DNA of 64,000 nt, taken from contig NZ_JACJVO010000021.1 of assembly GCF_014212055.1 (NCBI RefSeq), positions 186,001 to 250,000 of the forward strand, read 5' to 3'. How positions within the stretch are numbered: position 1 is the stretch's first letter; each line of letters begins with the position of its first letter. Source of the DNA: Cohnella zeiphila (GTDB taxonomy: Bacteria > Bacillota > Bacilli > Paenibacillales > Paenibacillaceae). This document shows, piece after piece, positions 1-9,138 of this stretch. The notes beneath the pieces are model-generated. The model worked only from the letters and a program-made list of their open reading frames with translations. It was not told the DNA's origin and did no database searches. A program made the position numbers and the translations under genes.

Positions 1-3000
1 AGTCATACCGCAAATCTCGTACTGGACTCGTCCAACGCTCAAAATATGGGGGGCGATCTGAAGCGAATCACCCGCAACAACACGGACACGGGATCATTGG
101 TCTATAAAACGGATTATGACATCACCTCGTTCACCGTTCCCGCTTATTTCTGGACCGGCACTCCGGTGGTCGATGTCCAATTCTACGGATCCGCGGACGG
201 CGTCGATTATACGCCGGTGACGCCGAAGATCTACACGTCGGGCCCGTCGGTGGCCAGTTGGCAGATGTATGTCTACGAAGCCTTCGGACTTCCGGCAGGC
301 ACCCGTTATTTGAAAATACAACTGTTAGGCGATGTGAAGTATTGGACACCGCAAATATCCAAGGTCATCCTCAATCTCAACACGGCGTCTGTGGAACCAA
401 ACCCTCCATCGGAAACGGTCATTGACGGATCGCAAACGCTTGTCTTGTCCACCGCTACGCCGGGAGCAGCCATCTATTACAAGAGAAATACGGATACCGC
501 GTATCAATTATATCAAGCGCCAATCACCCTTACTACGGGTGTGGCGATCGACACGTACGCTCAGAAAGAAGGTCTTTCTCCCAGCTTTGTCCAAACGCTC
601 TACTACCCTTCCAAGTCCGATTGGCAGATCGACCGGTACGGTCAGGTCATCAAAGCGGATTTTCCCGAGAAAGTGACGGATGACGCGCAGCTGACGCAAG
701 ATGCGGTGGATGATCAGAGCTACTATGACAGCTTGCAGGTTCCAAGCGATCGTGACGCATATGGGGGCCTGAAGGACAGCGCTCAGTCGTACGGACTGAC
801 CGCTACCGGCTTCTTTAACATACAGCAAACCAACAACGGCCGGACGGTCATGGTTACGCCGGACGGAAATGTCTTCTACAGTCTCGGCGTAAACGGGATT
901 ACGACCAATGAGACTTATGTCCAAACCAGCGGAAGGGAAAACCAGTTCGAATGGATTCCGCCTCAGACCGGGGAGTTCGCCTCGGCTTTCCGCGCGGGCA
1001 GTACGGATTTCTCTTACTATATTGCGAACCGTATTCGGAAATTCGGCGCCCCGTACGATGACGAGCAGTTTGTCAAGCAAGGCATGGATCGGATTCAAAA
1101 GTGGGGCTTCAATACGGTCGGGTCCTGGTCCGGCAACTACGCCGCCGAATACGGCATGCCGCATGTGAACATGCTGCCGACCTCGAGCATGGATTGGGCC
1201 CAGGTGGACGGCATGCATTACTTCGATATTTTCGCGGACGGAGCAGAGCAGAAGATCGACGAAGCGTTCGCCGCGAAATTACCGGCCAATCGAGACGATC
1301 CCACGCTTATCGGTTATTTTATAGACAACGAAATTCAATTCCAGAACATCTTGACGGTCATTCCGCAAGCGAAAGCGAGCAAGGTCGCATCCAAGCGCAA
1401 GCTGGTCGATCTGCTGAACGAATGGTATAACGGAGACATCTCCGCGTTCAACAGCGCTTGGGGAACGTCGTTCGCGAGCTTCGACGAGATGTATGAGGCC
1501 GCATTGCCCGTGAAAACGCAGCAGGCGCAAGACGATCTTTACTCGTTCGTCAGCGTGTATGCGGATACGCTGTACAGCACGATCGCAACGATTTTCCGCA
1601 AATACGATCCGAATCATCTGCTGCTGGGCGACCGCTGGTTAAAGAATACGGTGGAGAACACTAGAATCCGCGATATTTTGTCAGAAGCCGCGGGAAAATA
1701 CTTCGATGTCATCAGCTATAACTATTATTCGAGAAATCTGAGTGTCAGCCAGCTGCAGGCTATTCACGACAAATCCGGCGGCAAGCCGATTATGATTACC
1801 GAGTTCAACTACGGCACGGCGGAGCAGGGACTGAATTCCGGCGTAATCCCGGTGGAGACGCAGGACGAGCGGCAGCTTCGCTACCGGAATTACGTGGAAC
1901 TGGCCGCTTCGCTCGGATACGTGGTCGGCACGCATTGGTTCAATTACGTCGATCAGCCGGCCGCCGGACGCTGGTGGGAAGGAACGACCGGAGAACGGTA
2001 CAATACCGGGCTGATCAATGTGGCCGACTCCCCGTATAAGCCGTTCTTGCAGGGCGTGAAACAGAGCAATGACGACATCTACAGCGTCCTTCTCGGCAAT
2101 CGCTCGCCGTTCCAATATGACTTCGGCGAAGTCGAGCGTCCGGCAAATCGGAAGTTCGAGATCGGCTATACTTCCTCCCCGATGCAAATCGACGGCATTC
2201 GCGACGAAGGCTATGATCCGTCGCGTCAAATGTGGCTCAAGTCAGGTGACCGGATCGTAGGAACCGGCGGCAGCGACATGAAGGCGGGCTATGACTTTGC
2301 CTGGGATCAGTCGAATCTGTACTTGTTCGCCGATGTGACCGATCCTACGCCGATGATGAATCCGTTCCGCGACGGCAATGTTTGGAAAGGGGACGGAGTC
2401 GAGCTGTTCGTCGGTCCGGATCAGCTTGACGTGCGCCAGGGCCTGCTCGTATCCGACCGCCAGTTGATTTTGAGCGCAGGAGGGAAAGACGGGTCCTATT
2501 ACTGGCGATGGTACAACACCTCACAGCAAGCGCCTGTGGACATGGTCGTTCGCCGGCATGGGGACGGCGGCGGTTATGCATTGGAAGCGCGCATCCCGTG
2601 GGATGCTTTGAATGTGACGCCCGAGGAAGGGAGAAGCCTGCTGTTCGATTTTGGCTTCGATGACAGCGAAGACGGCGTGCGGCGGATTCGCCAGTGGCTG
2701 TGGAACGGAATGGACGGCAACTCCAGCAACCGCGGTTACTGGGGGACGGCAACGCTGTCGGGCGGCCCGGACGTGACGCCTCCCGTCACCACGGCGGCCG
2801 TATCGCCTGAAGCGCCGGATGGAGCGAACGGATGGTACGTTCATCCGGTCACAGTTGCGTTGAGCGCAGCCGATGAGCGCTCCGGCGCGGCCAACTCCGA
2901 ATATCGGGTGGATAACGGAGAATGGACGGCATATCAGGATGCCTTCACCGTTGCGGAAGACGGCTTGCATGAAGTGGCTTTCCGATCGATCGACATTGCG

Positions 3001-3477
3001 GGCAATGTCGAGGATCAGAAGAAGGTATCCTTCCGGATCGACAAGACCCCGCCAGATGTGGCCATGCTCGGAACGGGGGCCTATACGGTCAATCAGACCA
3101 TTACCGTGACATGTACGGCGGCGGATCAGGTTTCGGGCGTGGCTTCCAGCGATTGCTCCGCGCCGCTGGTCGATCGTCCGGCCTACCTGCTTGATCTGGG
3201 CACGCACCAGGTGTCCGCTTCGGCGGAGGATGCGGCGGGAAATATCGCGCACGCATCCGGCGAATACACTATTCAAGTGACAAATGCCAGCCTCATGGAA
3301 TTGACGCGGCGATTCGTTACCGGAGAAGGCTCGAGCGGCATCTTGAATTCGCTGATAACGAAACTGGAGAAGAGCCAATATAACGCCTATGTGAACGAAG
3401 TATCGGCACAGAAAGGAAAAAGAATCGCGGAGGATGCGGCGGGTGTGTTAACGGCGCTCGCCCGCGCCCTGGAATAG
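1..3477 (+). CDS. Secreted GH50/clan GH-A-like glycoside hydrolase with CBM9-like and FIMAH domains (5' end outside window)
   Basis: The frame is open from base 1, so the start lies upstream; the ATG at 46 is only the first internal Met. Numbered from that Met: a chitobiase-C-like beta-sandwich (about 118-188); a catalytic region (about 240-670) opening with a TPDGNVFYSLGVNG stretch and containing WGFNTVGSWS; the clan GH-A acid/base in IDNEIQ (E429) and likely nucleophile in ITEFNYG (E586); a CBM9/DOMON-like sandwich (about 710-905, DGVELFVGP); two Ig-like/OmpL47-type modules (about 910-1085); and a C-terminal FIMAH-type helical module (about 1090-1143). The layout resembles GH50 beta-agarases, but the substrate is inferred; GH42 or another GH-A family is possible. 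It should act outside the cell or at the wall. A strong terminator follows at once. Confidence 0.72.
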   Translation, partial: SHTANLVLDSSNAQNMGGDLKRITRNNTDTGSLVYKTDYDITSFTVPAYFWTGTPVVDVQFYGSADGVDYTPVTPKIYTSGPSVASWQMYVYEAFGLPAGTRYLKIQLLGDVKYWTPQISKVILNLNTASVEPNPPSETVIDGSQTLVLSTATPGAAIYYKRNTDTAYQLYQAPITLTTGVAIDTYAQKEGLSPSFVQTLYYPSKSDWQIDRYGQVIKADFPEKVTDDAQLTQDAVDDQSYYDSLQVPSDRDAYGGLKDSAQSYGLTATGFFNIQQTNNGRTVMVTPDGNVFYSLGVNGITTNETYVQTSGRENQFEWIPPQTGEFASAFRAGSTDFSYYIANRIRKFGAPYDDEQFVKQGMDRIQKWGFNTVGSWSGNYAAEYGMPHVNMLPTSSMDWAQVDGMHYFDIFADGAEQKIDEAFAAKLPANRDDPTLIGYFIDNEIQFQNILTVIPQAKASKVASKRKLVDLLNEWYNGDISAFNSAWGTSFASFDEMYEAALPVKTQQAQDDLYSFVSVYADTLYSTIATIFRKYDPNHLLLGDRWLKNTVENTRIRDILSEAAGKYFDVISYNYYSRNLSVSQLQAIHDKSGGKPIMITEFNYGTAEQGLNSGVIPVETQDERQLRYRNYVELAASLGYVVGTHWFNYVDQPAAGRWWEGTTGERYNTGLINVADSPYKPFLQGVKQSNDDIYSVLLGNRSPFQYDFGEVERPANRKFEIGYTSSPMQIDGIRDEGYDPSRQMWLKSGDRIVGTGGSDMKAGYDFAWDQSNLYLFADVTDPTPMMNPFRDGNVWKGDGVELFVGPDQLDVRQGLLVSDRQLILSAGGKDGSYYWRWYNTSQQAPVDMVVRRHGDGGGYALEARIPWDALNVTPEEGRSLLFDFGFDDSEDGVRRIRQWLWNGMDGNSSNRGYWGTATLSGGPDVTPPVTTAAVSPEAPDGANGWYVHPVTVALSAADERSGAANSEYRVDNGEWTAYQDAFTVAEDGLHEVAFRSIDIAGNVEDQKKVSFRIDKTPPDVAMLGTGAYTVNQTITVTCTAADQVSGVASSDCSAPLVDRPAYLLDLGTHQVSASAEDAAGNIAHASGEYTIQVTNASLMELTRRFVTGEGSSGILNSLITKLEKSQYNAYVNEVSAQKGKRIAEDAAGVLTALARALE

Positions 3478-3486
3478 CTCCTCTCC

Positions 3487-3513
3487 CCGGCTCGAATTCG
3501 AGCCGGTTTTTTT
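3487..3513 (+). terminator. Rho-independent terminator of the GH50-like gene
   Basis: A perfect 20-base palindrome (arms CCGGCTCGAA/TTCGAGCCGG, 3487-3506) is followed by seven T residues, 9 bases after the stop codon. This is a textbook intrinsic terminator. Confidence 0.93.
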
Positions 3514-3618
3514 GGTGCGGCGTGCCCTGAGGCACGCATCTTCCAGCCGGTTAAAGTCCGCTGTGGGGTGTTGTAGTGACCAACCACTAGCCAAGGGCAA
3601 GGGGGTATTCATCGTGAG

Positions 3619-4797
3619 GTGGAATTTGAAGGAAGCCGGAGGCAAACTTCCGACCCGAGGAACATGAACATTATCAGGCATAAGGCATGGGATGAGTTTG
3701 CCAAACAAAACGAAGTCCAATTCACTACATCGTCACCGTGCCGATGCCCAGAACTGCTTATCCCGGGAGCCTGGCGTCCCCTTCGATTCTGTCGCATGTG
3801 ATGTGCCAGTAATATGTGGAAAGCTTGCCGGTGTACCGGCAGGAGCAGCAGTTCGCCCGACTCGGCTTTTCTCTCTCCCGATAGACGATGGCGAACTGGA
3901 TGATTTACGGCGCCGCGCCGAGACCTGGCTGTCACCGCTTTACGAGGCGATGAAGGTGTACCTGCTCCGGCAGGGGGCGCTGCACGCGGACGAGACGACG
4001 TTGCAGGTGCTCCGGGAACCCGGCAAGTCGGCCGATGTAATCACTATTTGTGGCTATAACGGACCGGAGGCGTATCGCCTGCGGTTCTGTACGAGTACCA
4101 AAAGACAAGGGGCGGCGAGCATCAGCGGAACTTTCTGTCGGGATTTACGGGCTATTTGCACGTGGACGGCTAAGGTCGCCAAGGTGAAGCTTGTCGGCTG
4201 CTGGGCGCATGCGCGCCGCAAATTCGACGAAGCGCTGAAGGGAGCGCCGCCGGAGACGGGGAAGCTGAGCAGTGTCGCCGGACAGCGGCTGGCCTATTGC
4301 AACCAACTCTATGCGATTGAGCGCGAGCTGGCGGACGTATCGCCCGAGGAGCGCCATGCCAAGAGACAGAAGCGGAGCGTCCCGGCGCTGGGGGCGTATC
4401 GCGAGTGGCTCCGGCAGCAAAAGTCGCGTACGCTGCCGAAAGTCTAATCGGCCAGGCGATCGCCTATAGCCAGAACCAGTTGGAGAAATTAACGGTGTTT
4501 CTTGCGGACGGACGGCTCGAACTGGACAATAATCGTAGTGAACGGTCGATCAAGCCGTTTGTGATCGGACGAAAAAACTGGTTATTTGCGAACACGTCAC
4601 GCGGCGAGAAGGCGAGCGCAACGATCTACAGCGTGATCGAGACGGCGAAAGAGAACGGGCTGCATCCCTACAACTACTTGAAGTTTCTTTTCGAGCAGTT
4701 GCCGCAGATCTCAGGTCCGCAGAATGCCGAAGCGCACGAACCTTTCCTTCCGTGGTCGGATACGTTTCCCGCCGACTGTCGGATGAAGAACAGCTAA
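3619..4797 (+). pseudogene. IS66-family transposase (TnpC), frameshifted remnant
   Basis: Pieces of one IS66 transposase lie in successive frames. They are an N-terminal zinc-ribbon-like piece from 3619, a central piece (3692-4447) with RQGALHADETTLQVL and VGCWAHARRKFDEAL, and a C-terminal piece (frame of 4405, stop 4797) with LELDNNRSERSIKPFVIGRK and ENGLHPYNYLKFLFEQLP. At least three frame changes are needed (near 3780, around 4030-4170 and near 4440), so no active enzyme is made. No tnpA/tnpB partners are visible. Downstream, 4815-4850 holds a short hairpin (AGCTCCC/GGGAGCT) and a TTTGACGCTCA end that may be the right terminus. Identity is sure; exact element ends are not. Confidence 0.9.
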
Positions 4798-5168
4798 CAA
4801 CAGCATAACCGAGTCAGCTCCCGCGCTAGGTGGGAGCTATTTGACGCTCATGAAGGAAAGTGAATCGTCTTACCGTGGAGATCTCATGGACGTGAAGAGA
4901 TTCAATTCGAATCACGGTTGAAACAAGACGTGCAGCAAGCATAAAGCTCCGCGGAACATGAGGTGCTTGAACAAAGTTATGCCGCCGCGGTAACGTATTG
5001 GCTTCGCGTCAAAAATGGTGTGCCATCACAATAAATGAGAGTGGCGTGAAAAGAAAAAAGGTGCAGAGGCGCAAAAAGTAGCGGTTTTAACATTCGTTGG
5101 GAGGTGATAGTTTATCACTATCTTTAAAACTATTACGCCATTCAAAGTATTGAAGGGAGACAACGGAT
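4798..5168. other. Intergenic region between IS66 remnant and the 5169 gene
   Basis: No coding potential is visible. It holds the probable IS66 right end (about 4815-4850), unassigned sequence, the palindrome at 5104-5118, and the Shine-Dalgarno AAGGGAGA at 5153-5160 serving the TTG start at 5169. Confidence 0.6.
5104..5118. promoter_or_regulatory. Perfect inverted repeat upstream of the 5169 gene, possible operator
   Basis: GTGATA-GTT-TATCAC is a perfect 6-bp inverted repeat with a 3-base spacer, 50 bases before the start codon. The size and place fit a repressor site. No matching regulator gene is adjacent, so the role is inferred. Confidence 0.35.
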
Positions 5169-6851
5169 TTGAACCGGATGAGTGATTCGGACATGCTGTT
5201 GAATGCCGTACGAGCGTTGGACGGTATGTATAACCCGGAGCTTCGCATGCTGGCGTCGCCGTTCAAGAGTCCGGGCTACCATACGACGCTGAAACAGGCC
5301 AATATCGTGCACCCCACTCGCGAATCCGTCCATTATGCGCTTGCGCTGCTCGATACGGAGCTTCCGGAATACGAGCAACGTGCGTTTGAAATCCTGGACA
5401 CGATCGTTTCCATGCAGGACAAGGATCCCGATCGCGATACGTTCGGGATCTGGCCGTGGTTTTACGAGGAGCCGCTGTCCCGGATGTCACCCCCGGATTG
5501 GAATTGGGCGGATTTTATAGGTAAGCAGCTGGTGTTGGCGGCGCTCCGTCACGGTAGGCGGTTTCCGGCAGCGCTGCGGCAATCGGTCCGGCAATCGGTA
5601 TTCTGCGCTTGCAACGCGATTCGGAAACGCAATGTCGGGCCTCATTATACCAATATTGCCATCATGGGCGCGTTCGTCACGCTCATGGCTGGCGAACTGT
5701 ATGGTTGGCACGTTGACAAGCATTACGGCTTGGACAGGCTGAACGGCATTGTCGAATTCACAAGAACGTTAGGTTCATTTCAGGAATACAACAGCCCGAC
5801 GTATACGATTGTCGCCGTATTGGAGCTGTCGAAATTAAATACCGAAACGAAGATCGCGCAAGCCAAGGCCATGTGTGATGAACTGCTCGATCTCACTTGG
5901 AAAATGATCGCGGAACATTATCATGTCGGAACGAAGCAATGGGCCGGTCCGCACAGCCGCAGCTACAGCGCGATGCTGTCCGATCGGGCCAAAGCCTTCT
6001 TGCAGGTGGCCACCGAGGGGCAATTGCATTTCTTTCCGTGGGATCGGCTGCCATACGAAGGAGAATGGTTCAAAAGTGGCATCCGTTGTCCCTCTGCCTA
6101 CCTCAACTGCTTTACCGAACCGGCGGAAAAGTCGGTCACGCAATGTTATTTCCGCGACGATGCAAGCGGAGAGAGCAAATGGGCCACCACCTATCTGACT
6201 AGCGATTACGCGTTGGGCACTTTCAGCAGGGAAATCATGTGGAATCAGGCGACTTGCCTGACCGCCTATGTCCGAAACGGCGGCGAGACAACCTATATGC
6301 GCCTTCGCGTGTTGCATGATGGATATGATTATTGTTCGGCGGTTTTTGCCTCTACACAATACAGGAATCGAGTACTGTTCGGCATTTCCTTCTTGACGAA
6401 CGGGGGGGATACGCATCCCGCGTTGGACAAAATTGACGGCGCGGTGGAAGTTTCGGATTTCCGCCTGCGGCTTGAATTCGGCGGCTGCTTGAACAATGTG
6501 AACGGCTTATCGTCCGGAGATCGGGCCTCATTTACGATTGGCGGGCTGGAAGTCCGGATCGCCACCTTGTTCGCCACGTTTGACGACTGGACGGATCGAG
6601 CGCGATGGGAGGTCGGGAAGAATGAAGAGGTTTGTTTTGCCGATCTGGTCATCTATACCGGCGAGAAGAAAACGATGGATTTCCGTTCCATGCGCGAAGC
6701 CGCTTTTCTATTTTCGTTGACGTTGGGGGAGCAGGCATCTCGCTTCGAAGCCGCGGTGGAGCATGATGCGGAGCGGGTCAGGGCAACGGGGGATTCGGAG
6801 GACGGGCCGCCACTCACTCTCTCCTTGCCGAGAAGGCCACAGACTTTATAA
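5169..6851 (+). CDS. Unrecognised toroid plus beta-sandwich protein, polysaccharide-lyase/hydrolase-like
   Basis: 560 residues without a signal peptide. A TTG start is chosen because AAGGGAGA (5153-5160) sits 8 bases upstream; the ATG at 5178 is 17 bases away. Residues 1-310 are helix-rich in a pattern like an (alpha/alpha) toroid, with aromatic and His stretches (IWPWFYEE, NVGPHYTN, NSPTYT, WAGPHSRSYS) such as line carbohydrate clefts. Residues about 330-545 look beta-rich. This two-part plan is shared by heparinase-type lyases and several glycoside hydrolases, but I cannot assign a family. It precedes a dead GH105 gene with only a short gap and lies in a polysaccharide locus, so an intracellular role on imported oligosaccharides is plausible. 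Confidence 0.6.
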   Translation: MNRMSDSDMLLNAVRALDGMYNPELRMLASPFKSPGYHTTLKQANIVHPTRESVHYALALLDTELPEYEQRAFEILDTIVSMQDKDPDRDTFGIWPWFYEEPLSRMSPPDWNWADFIGKQLVLAALRHGRRFPAALRQSVRQSVFCACNAIRKRNVGPHYTNIAIMGAFVTLMAGELYGWHVDKHYGLDRLNGIVEFTRTLGSFQEYNSPTYTIVAVLELSKLNTETKIAQAKAMCDELLDLTWKMIAEHYHVGTKQWAGPHSRSYSAMLSDRAKAFLQVATEGQLHFFPWDRLPYEGEWFKSGIRCPSAYLNCFTEPAEKSVTQCYFRDDASGESKWATTYLTSDYALGTFSREIMWNQATCLTAYVRNGGETTYMRLRVLHDGYDYCSAVFASTQYRNRVLFGISFLTNGGDTHPALDKIDGAVEVSDFRLRLEFGGCLNNVNGLSSGDRASFTIGGLEVRIATLFATFDDWTDRARWEVGKNEEVCFADLVIYTGEKKTMDFRSMREAAFLFSLTLGEQASRFEAAVEHDAERVRATGDSEDGPPLTLSLPRRPQTL

Positions 6852-6867
6852 GAGAAGGAGAAACCGC

Positions 6868-7929
6868 ATGACGATTGATTGAATGGAACGCGACAGATGG
6901 ACTGGAACAGGGATCGTGTTTATCAGAGAATGACGGATGTACCGACAGAGGATTGGGGGATGAAGCTGGAGGAAGGGGATTGGGTGCCCGGGGTCGGGTT
7001 AATTTCGATTCTCGCGGATGCGGAATTGGGGAAGAAGGCTTCCGCGATGGATGTCTTGTGCGAATGGGTCCATCGAAACAAACATAAGGCCGGCAAATCG
7101 AAGTTCATCAACGCTATGGCGCCATATACCGTCTTTCCGGCGCTTTATCGTCGGACGGGCGATGAGTGGTATCTGGAAATCGCAAAAAGGGTCGGCGATT
7201 GGATTGTGACGGAGGCGCCGCGCACACGCGAATCGGCATTCGAGCACACGGTGACGGAAAACGTGCTGTTTCCGGAGCAGGTATCGGCGGATACGCTGTT
7301 CATGGCCGTGCTTTTTTTGGCCAGGTTGGCGAGGCTTACGGGGGACAGGAAATACCCGAGGAAGCGGCGTTTCAGCTGCGCATCCATTTGTAGCTGCTGC
7401 AGGATCGGGAAACCGGACTGCTGTTCCACAGTTGGAACAGCGGCAGCAGAGATAATCATATGTCGTCTGCTTATTGGACGCGGGCCAACGCTTGGGTTGT
7501 GTTGGCCGCACCATGGATTGCCTGCGAAGTTGCCGGGATGGCCGACATTCCCGGCAACCTGATTCATCGTTACAAACAGCTAGCGAAAGCCATGCATGGG
7601 TATCAGGGGGAAAACGGCCTTTGGCCGACGGTTGTGAATCATCCGCATTTTTATGCGGAAACATTCGGCAGCGCCGGAATTGCGGCCGGTGGTTCGCCGG
7701 GAACCAAATCGACTGGCTGGACGAATCCTATGTGGAAGCCGCGAAAAAGACGCTGAACGGCGTGCTGGTGCAAGTTACGCCCGACGGAACGGTTAACGGC
7801 GGTTCCGGCGGCATGCCCGTCATGCCAAGCATTGCGGCTTACCGCGATATTCTGTGCTATCCGACGCTTTACGGTCAAGGTTAGGCGCTGATTTTGCTGT
7901 CGTACGCCTTAGCCTATAATGGCCAATAG
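6868..7929 (+). pseudogene. GH105/GH88-type unsaturated rhamnogalacturonyl hydrolase, decayed
   Basis: Pieces of one (alpha/alpha)6 hydrolase run through all three frames. The SD AAGGAG (6855-6860) and ATG 6868 lead to a stop after four codons. Frame 3 (from 6879) carries VPTEDWGMKLEEGDWVPGVG and TVTENVLFPEQVSADTLFMA. Frame 2 carries DRETGLLFHSWNSGSRDNHM and SAYWTRANAWVV, after an in-frame TAG at 7391-7393. Frame 1 carries LDESYVEAAKKTLNGVL and PSIAAYRDILCYPTLYGQG, interrupted by TAG at 7882-7884 and ending at 7927-7929. Such enzymes remove unsaturated uronic acids left by lyases, which would suit the lyase-like gene upstream. Three frame changes and two internal stops make it dead. Confidence 0.88.
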
Positions 7930-8307
7930 AAAAGACGACAACCGGGAGTATTTAACATGAATGGCAAGTAGAAAATGAGAGTCTTTCAGGAAGAGATGAC
8001 GAGTTGCACGGAAAAGAAGGGGTGTACTTCAGGTTGGCCGATCGTATTGGGTCGCCTTTTTTTGTTTTCCAAAGCAAAAAAAAGGGGGGTCCTCCGGTCA
8101 ATTTCGTAACCTTTTGGGACAGCCCCTTTTAGTTTTTGTGTCTTCATGAAGGCCGCCCAATTCCAAGAAACGGTCGGATCCCGAGGCTGCCTGCAAAGCG
8201 GCGTATGCGCCCAGCAGATTAGGGATGCGCTGTCTTGCGCCTTCTCAGGTCGGGTTGCCGCATCCCTTTATCCGAACCGGGCATGCATGTTCATGCATGC
8301 CCGGTTA
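7930..8307. other. Intergenic region with repeat relics
   Basis: No intact gene. An A/T-tract hairpin (CCTTTTTTTG at 8055-8064 against CAAAAAAAAGG at 8075-8085) is followed near 8110 by TTTTGGGACAGCCCC, which resembles a lone IS1182-type end. On the minus strand 8145-8220 reads as a short helix-repeat-like peptide (NLLGAYAALQAASGSDRFLE), perhaps the tail of a deleted gene of the leftward operon. Confidence 0.4.
8275..8306 (-). terminator. 15-bp perfect hairpin ending the leftward transporter operon
   Basis: AACCGGGCATGCATG and CATGCATGCCCGGTT are perfect 15-base arms with a 2-base centre, one base past the permease stop. No T tract follows on the minus strand, so it may act as a weak terminator or mRNA 3' stabiliser; a protein-binding palindrome is also possible. 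Confidence 0.6.
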
Positions 8308-9138
8308 TCAACCTTTTATTCCGGTAACGGTGGTTCCCTCGATGAAATAACGCTGGAAAAAGAAGAAAACGAGCAAGCAGGGAAGCATGAGCAGGATGGA
8401 AGCCGCCATGAGATAATGCCACTGGCTTACGTATTCGCCTTGAAAAGAGTAAAGGCCAAGAGACAAGGTTCGCATATTGTCGGATTGCAAATAGATGAGC
8501 GGACCGAGAAAGTCATTCCACGTATGCATAAAGGTGAATATCGTTACCGTAGCGAGCGCAGGCCGTATTAACGGAAGCATGATCTTGAGCAGGAGGCGCA
8601 TCGGCCCGCAACCGTCGATGATGGCGGCTTCGTCAAGCTCCCGCGGAACGGTCATGAAGAATTGCCGAAGCAGAAAGATGTAAAACGCCGTACCGAAAAA
8701 CGCCGGCACCGTAAGCGGTTTGATCGTATCGATCCAGCCGAGCCACTTCATCAAAAGATAAAGTGGAATCATCGTGATCTGGCCGGGAATGAGCATCGTG
8801 GAGATGAGAACGAGAAACCAGAAGCTCCGTCCCTTGAAGTCGAAGCGGGCGAAGCCGAAGGCGACCAGGGTGCAGGACAGCAAGGTGCCGGCAATGGTGA
8901 GCCCTGTAATCGTCATCGTATTGCCTAGAAGTTTCCAGAACCGCATCATGCGCATGGCGTCTCCGAAATTTTCCCAATGATACACGGAAGGGAAAATTTT
9001 CGGCGGTATTGTCAGAACGGCGGCCGAACTTTTGAGCGCCGTCGTCAGCATAAAGAGGAACGGAAGCATGAAGACGGCGGAACAGGCGAGCAGCAATAAA
9101 TAGGTCAATGCCTTACCGAGTATGCGAGTGCGGCGCAC
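8308..9138 (-). CDS. CUT1 sugar ABC transporter permease (MalG/AraQ-type)
   Basis: About 276 residues with six predicted membrane helices. The start is GTG 9138, six bases after the SD AAGGAGGTG; GTG 9147 overlaps the SD. The cytoplasmic EAA loop that contacts the ATPase is clear (DEAAIIDGCGPMRLLL, then KIMLPLIRPAL). The C-terminal FIEGTTVTGIKG is typical of this subunit. It overlaps the end of the companion permease, so the two are translationally coupled. It is the last gene of a four-gene leftward operon. Substrate is not readable from the sequence. Confidence 0.93.
   Translation of the reverse strand: MRRTRILGKALTYLLLLACSAVFMLPFLFMLTTALKSSAAVLTIPPKIFPSVYHWENFGDAMRMMRFWKLLGNTMTITGLTIAGTLLSCTLVAFGFARFDFKGRSFWFLVLISTMLIPGQITMIPLYLLMKWLGWIDTIKPLTVPAFFGTAFYIFLLRQFFMTVPRELDEAAIIDGCGPMRLLLKIMLPLIRPALATVTIFTFMHTWNDFLGPLIYLQSDNMRTLSLGLYSFQGEYVSQWHYLMAASILLMLPCLLVFFFFQRYFIEGTTVTGIKG

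Noticed and set aside
8103..8130. Lone IS1182-type end (GGGACAGCCCC)
   Set aside because: A similar word occurs at 56536-56546, but there is no partner inverted repeat or transposase nearby, so it is not listed as a mobile element.
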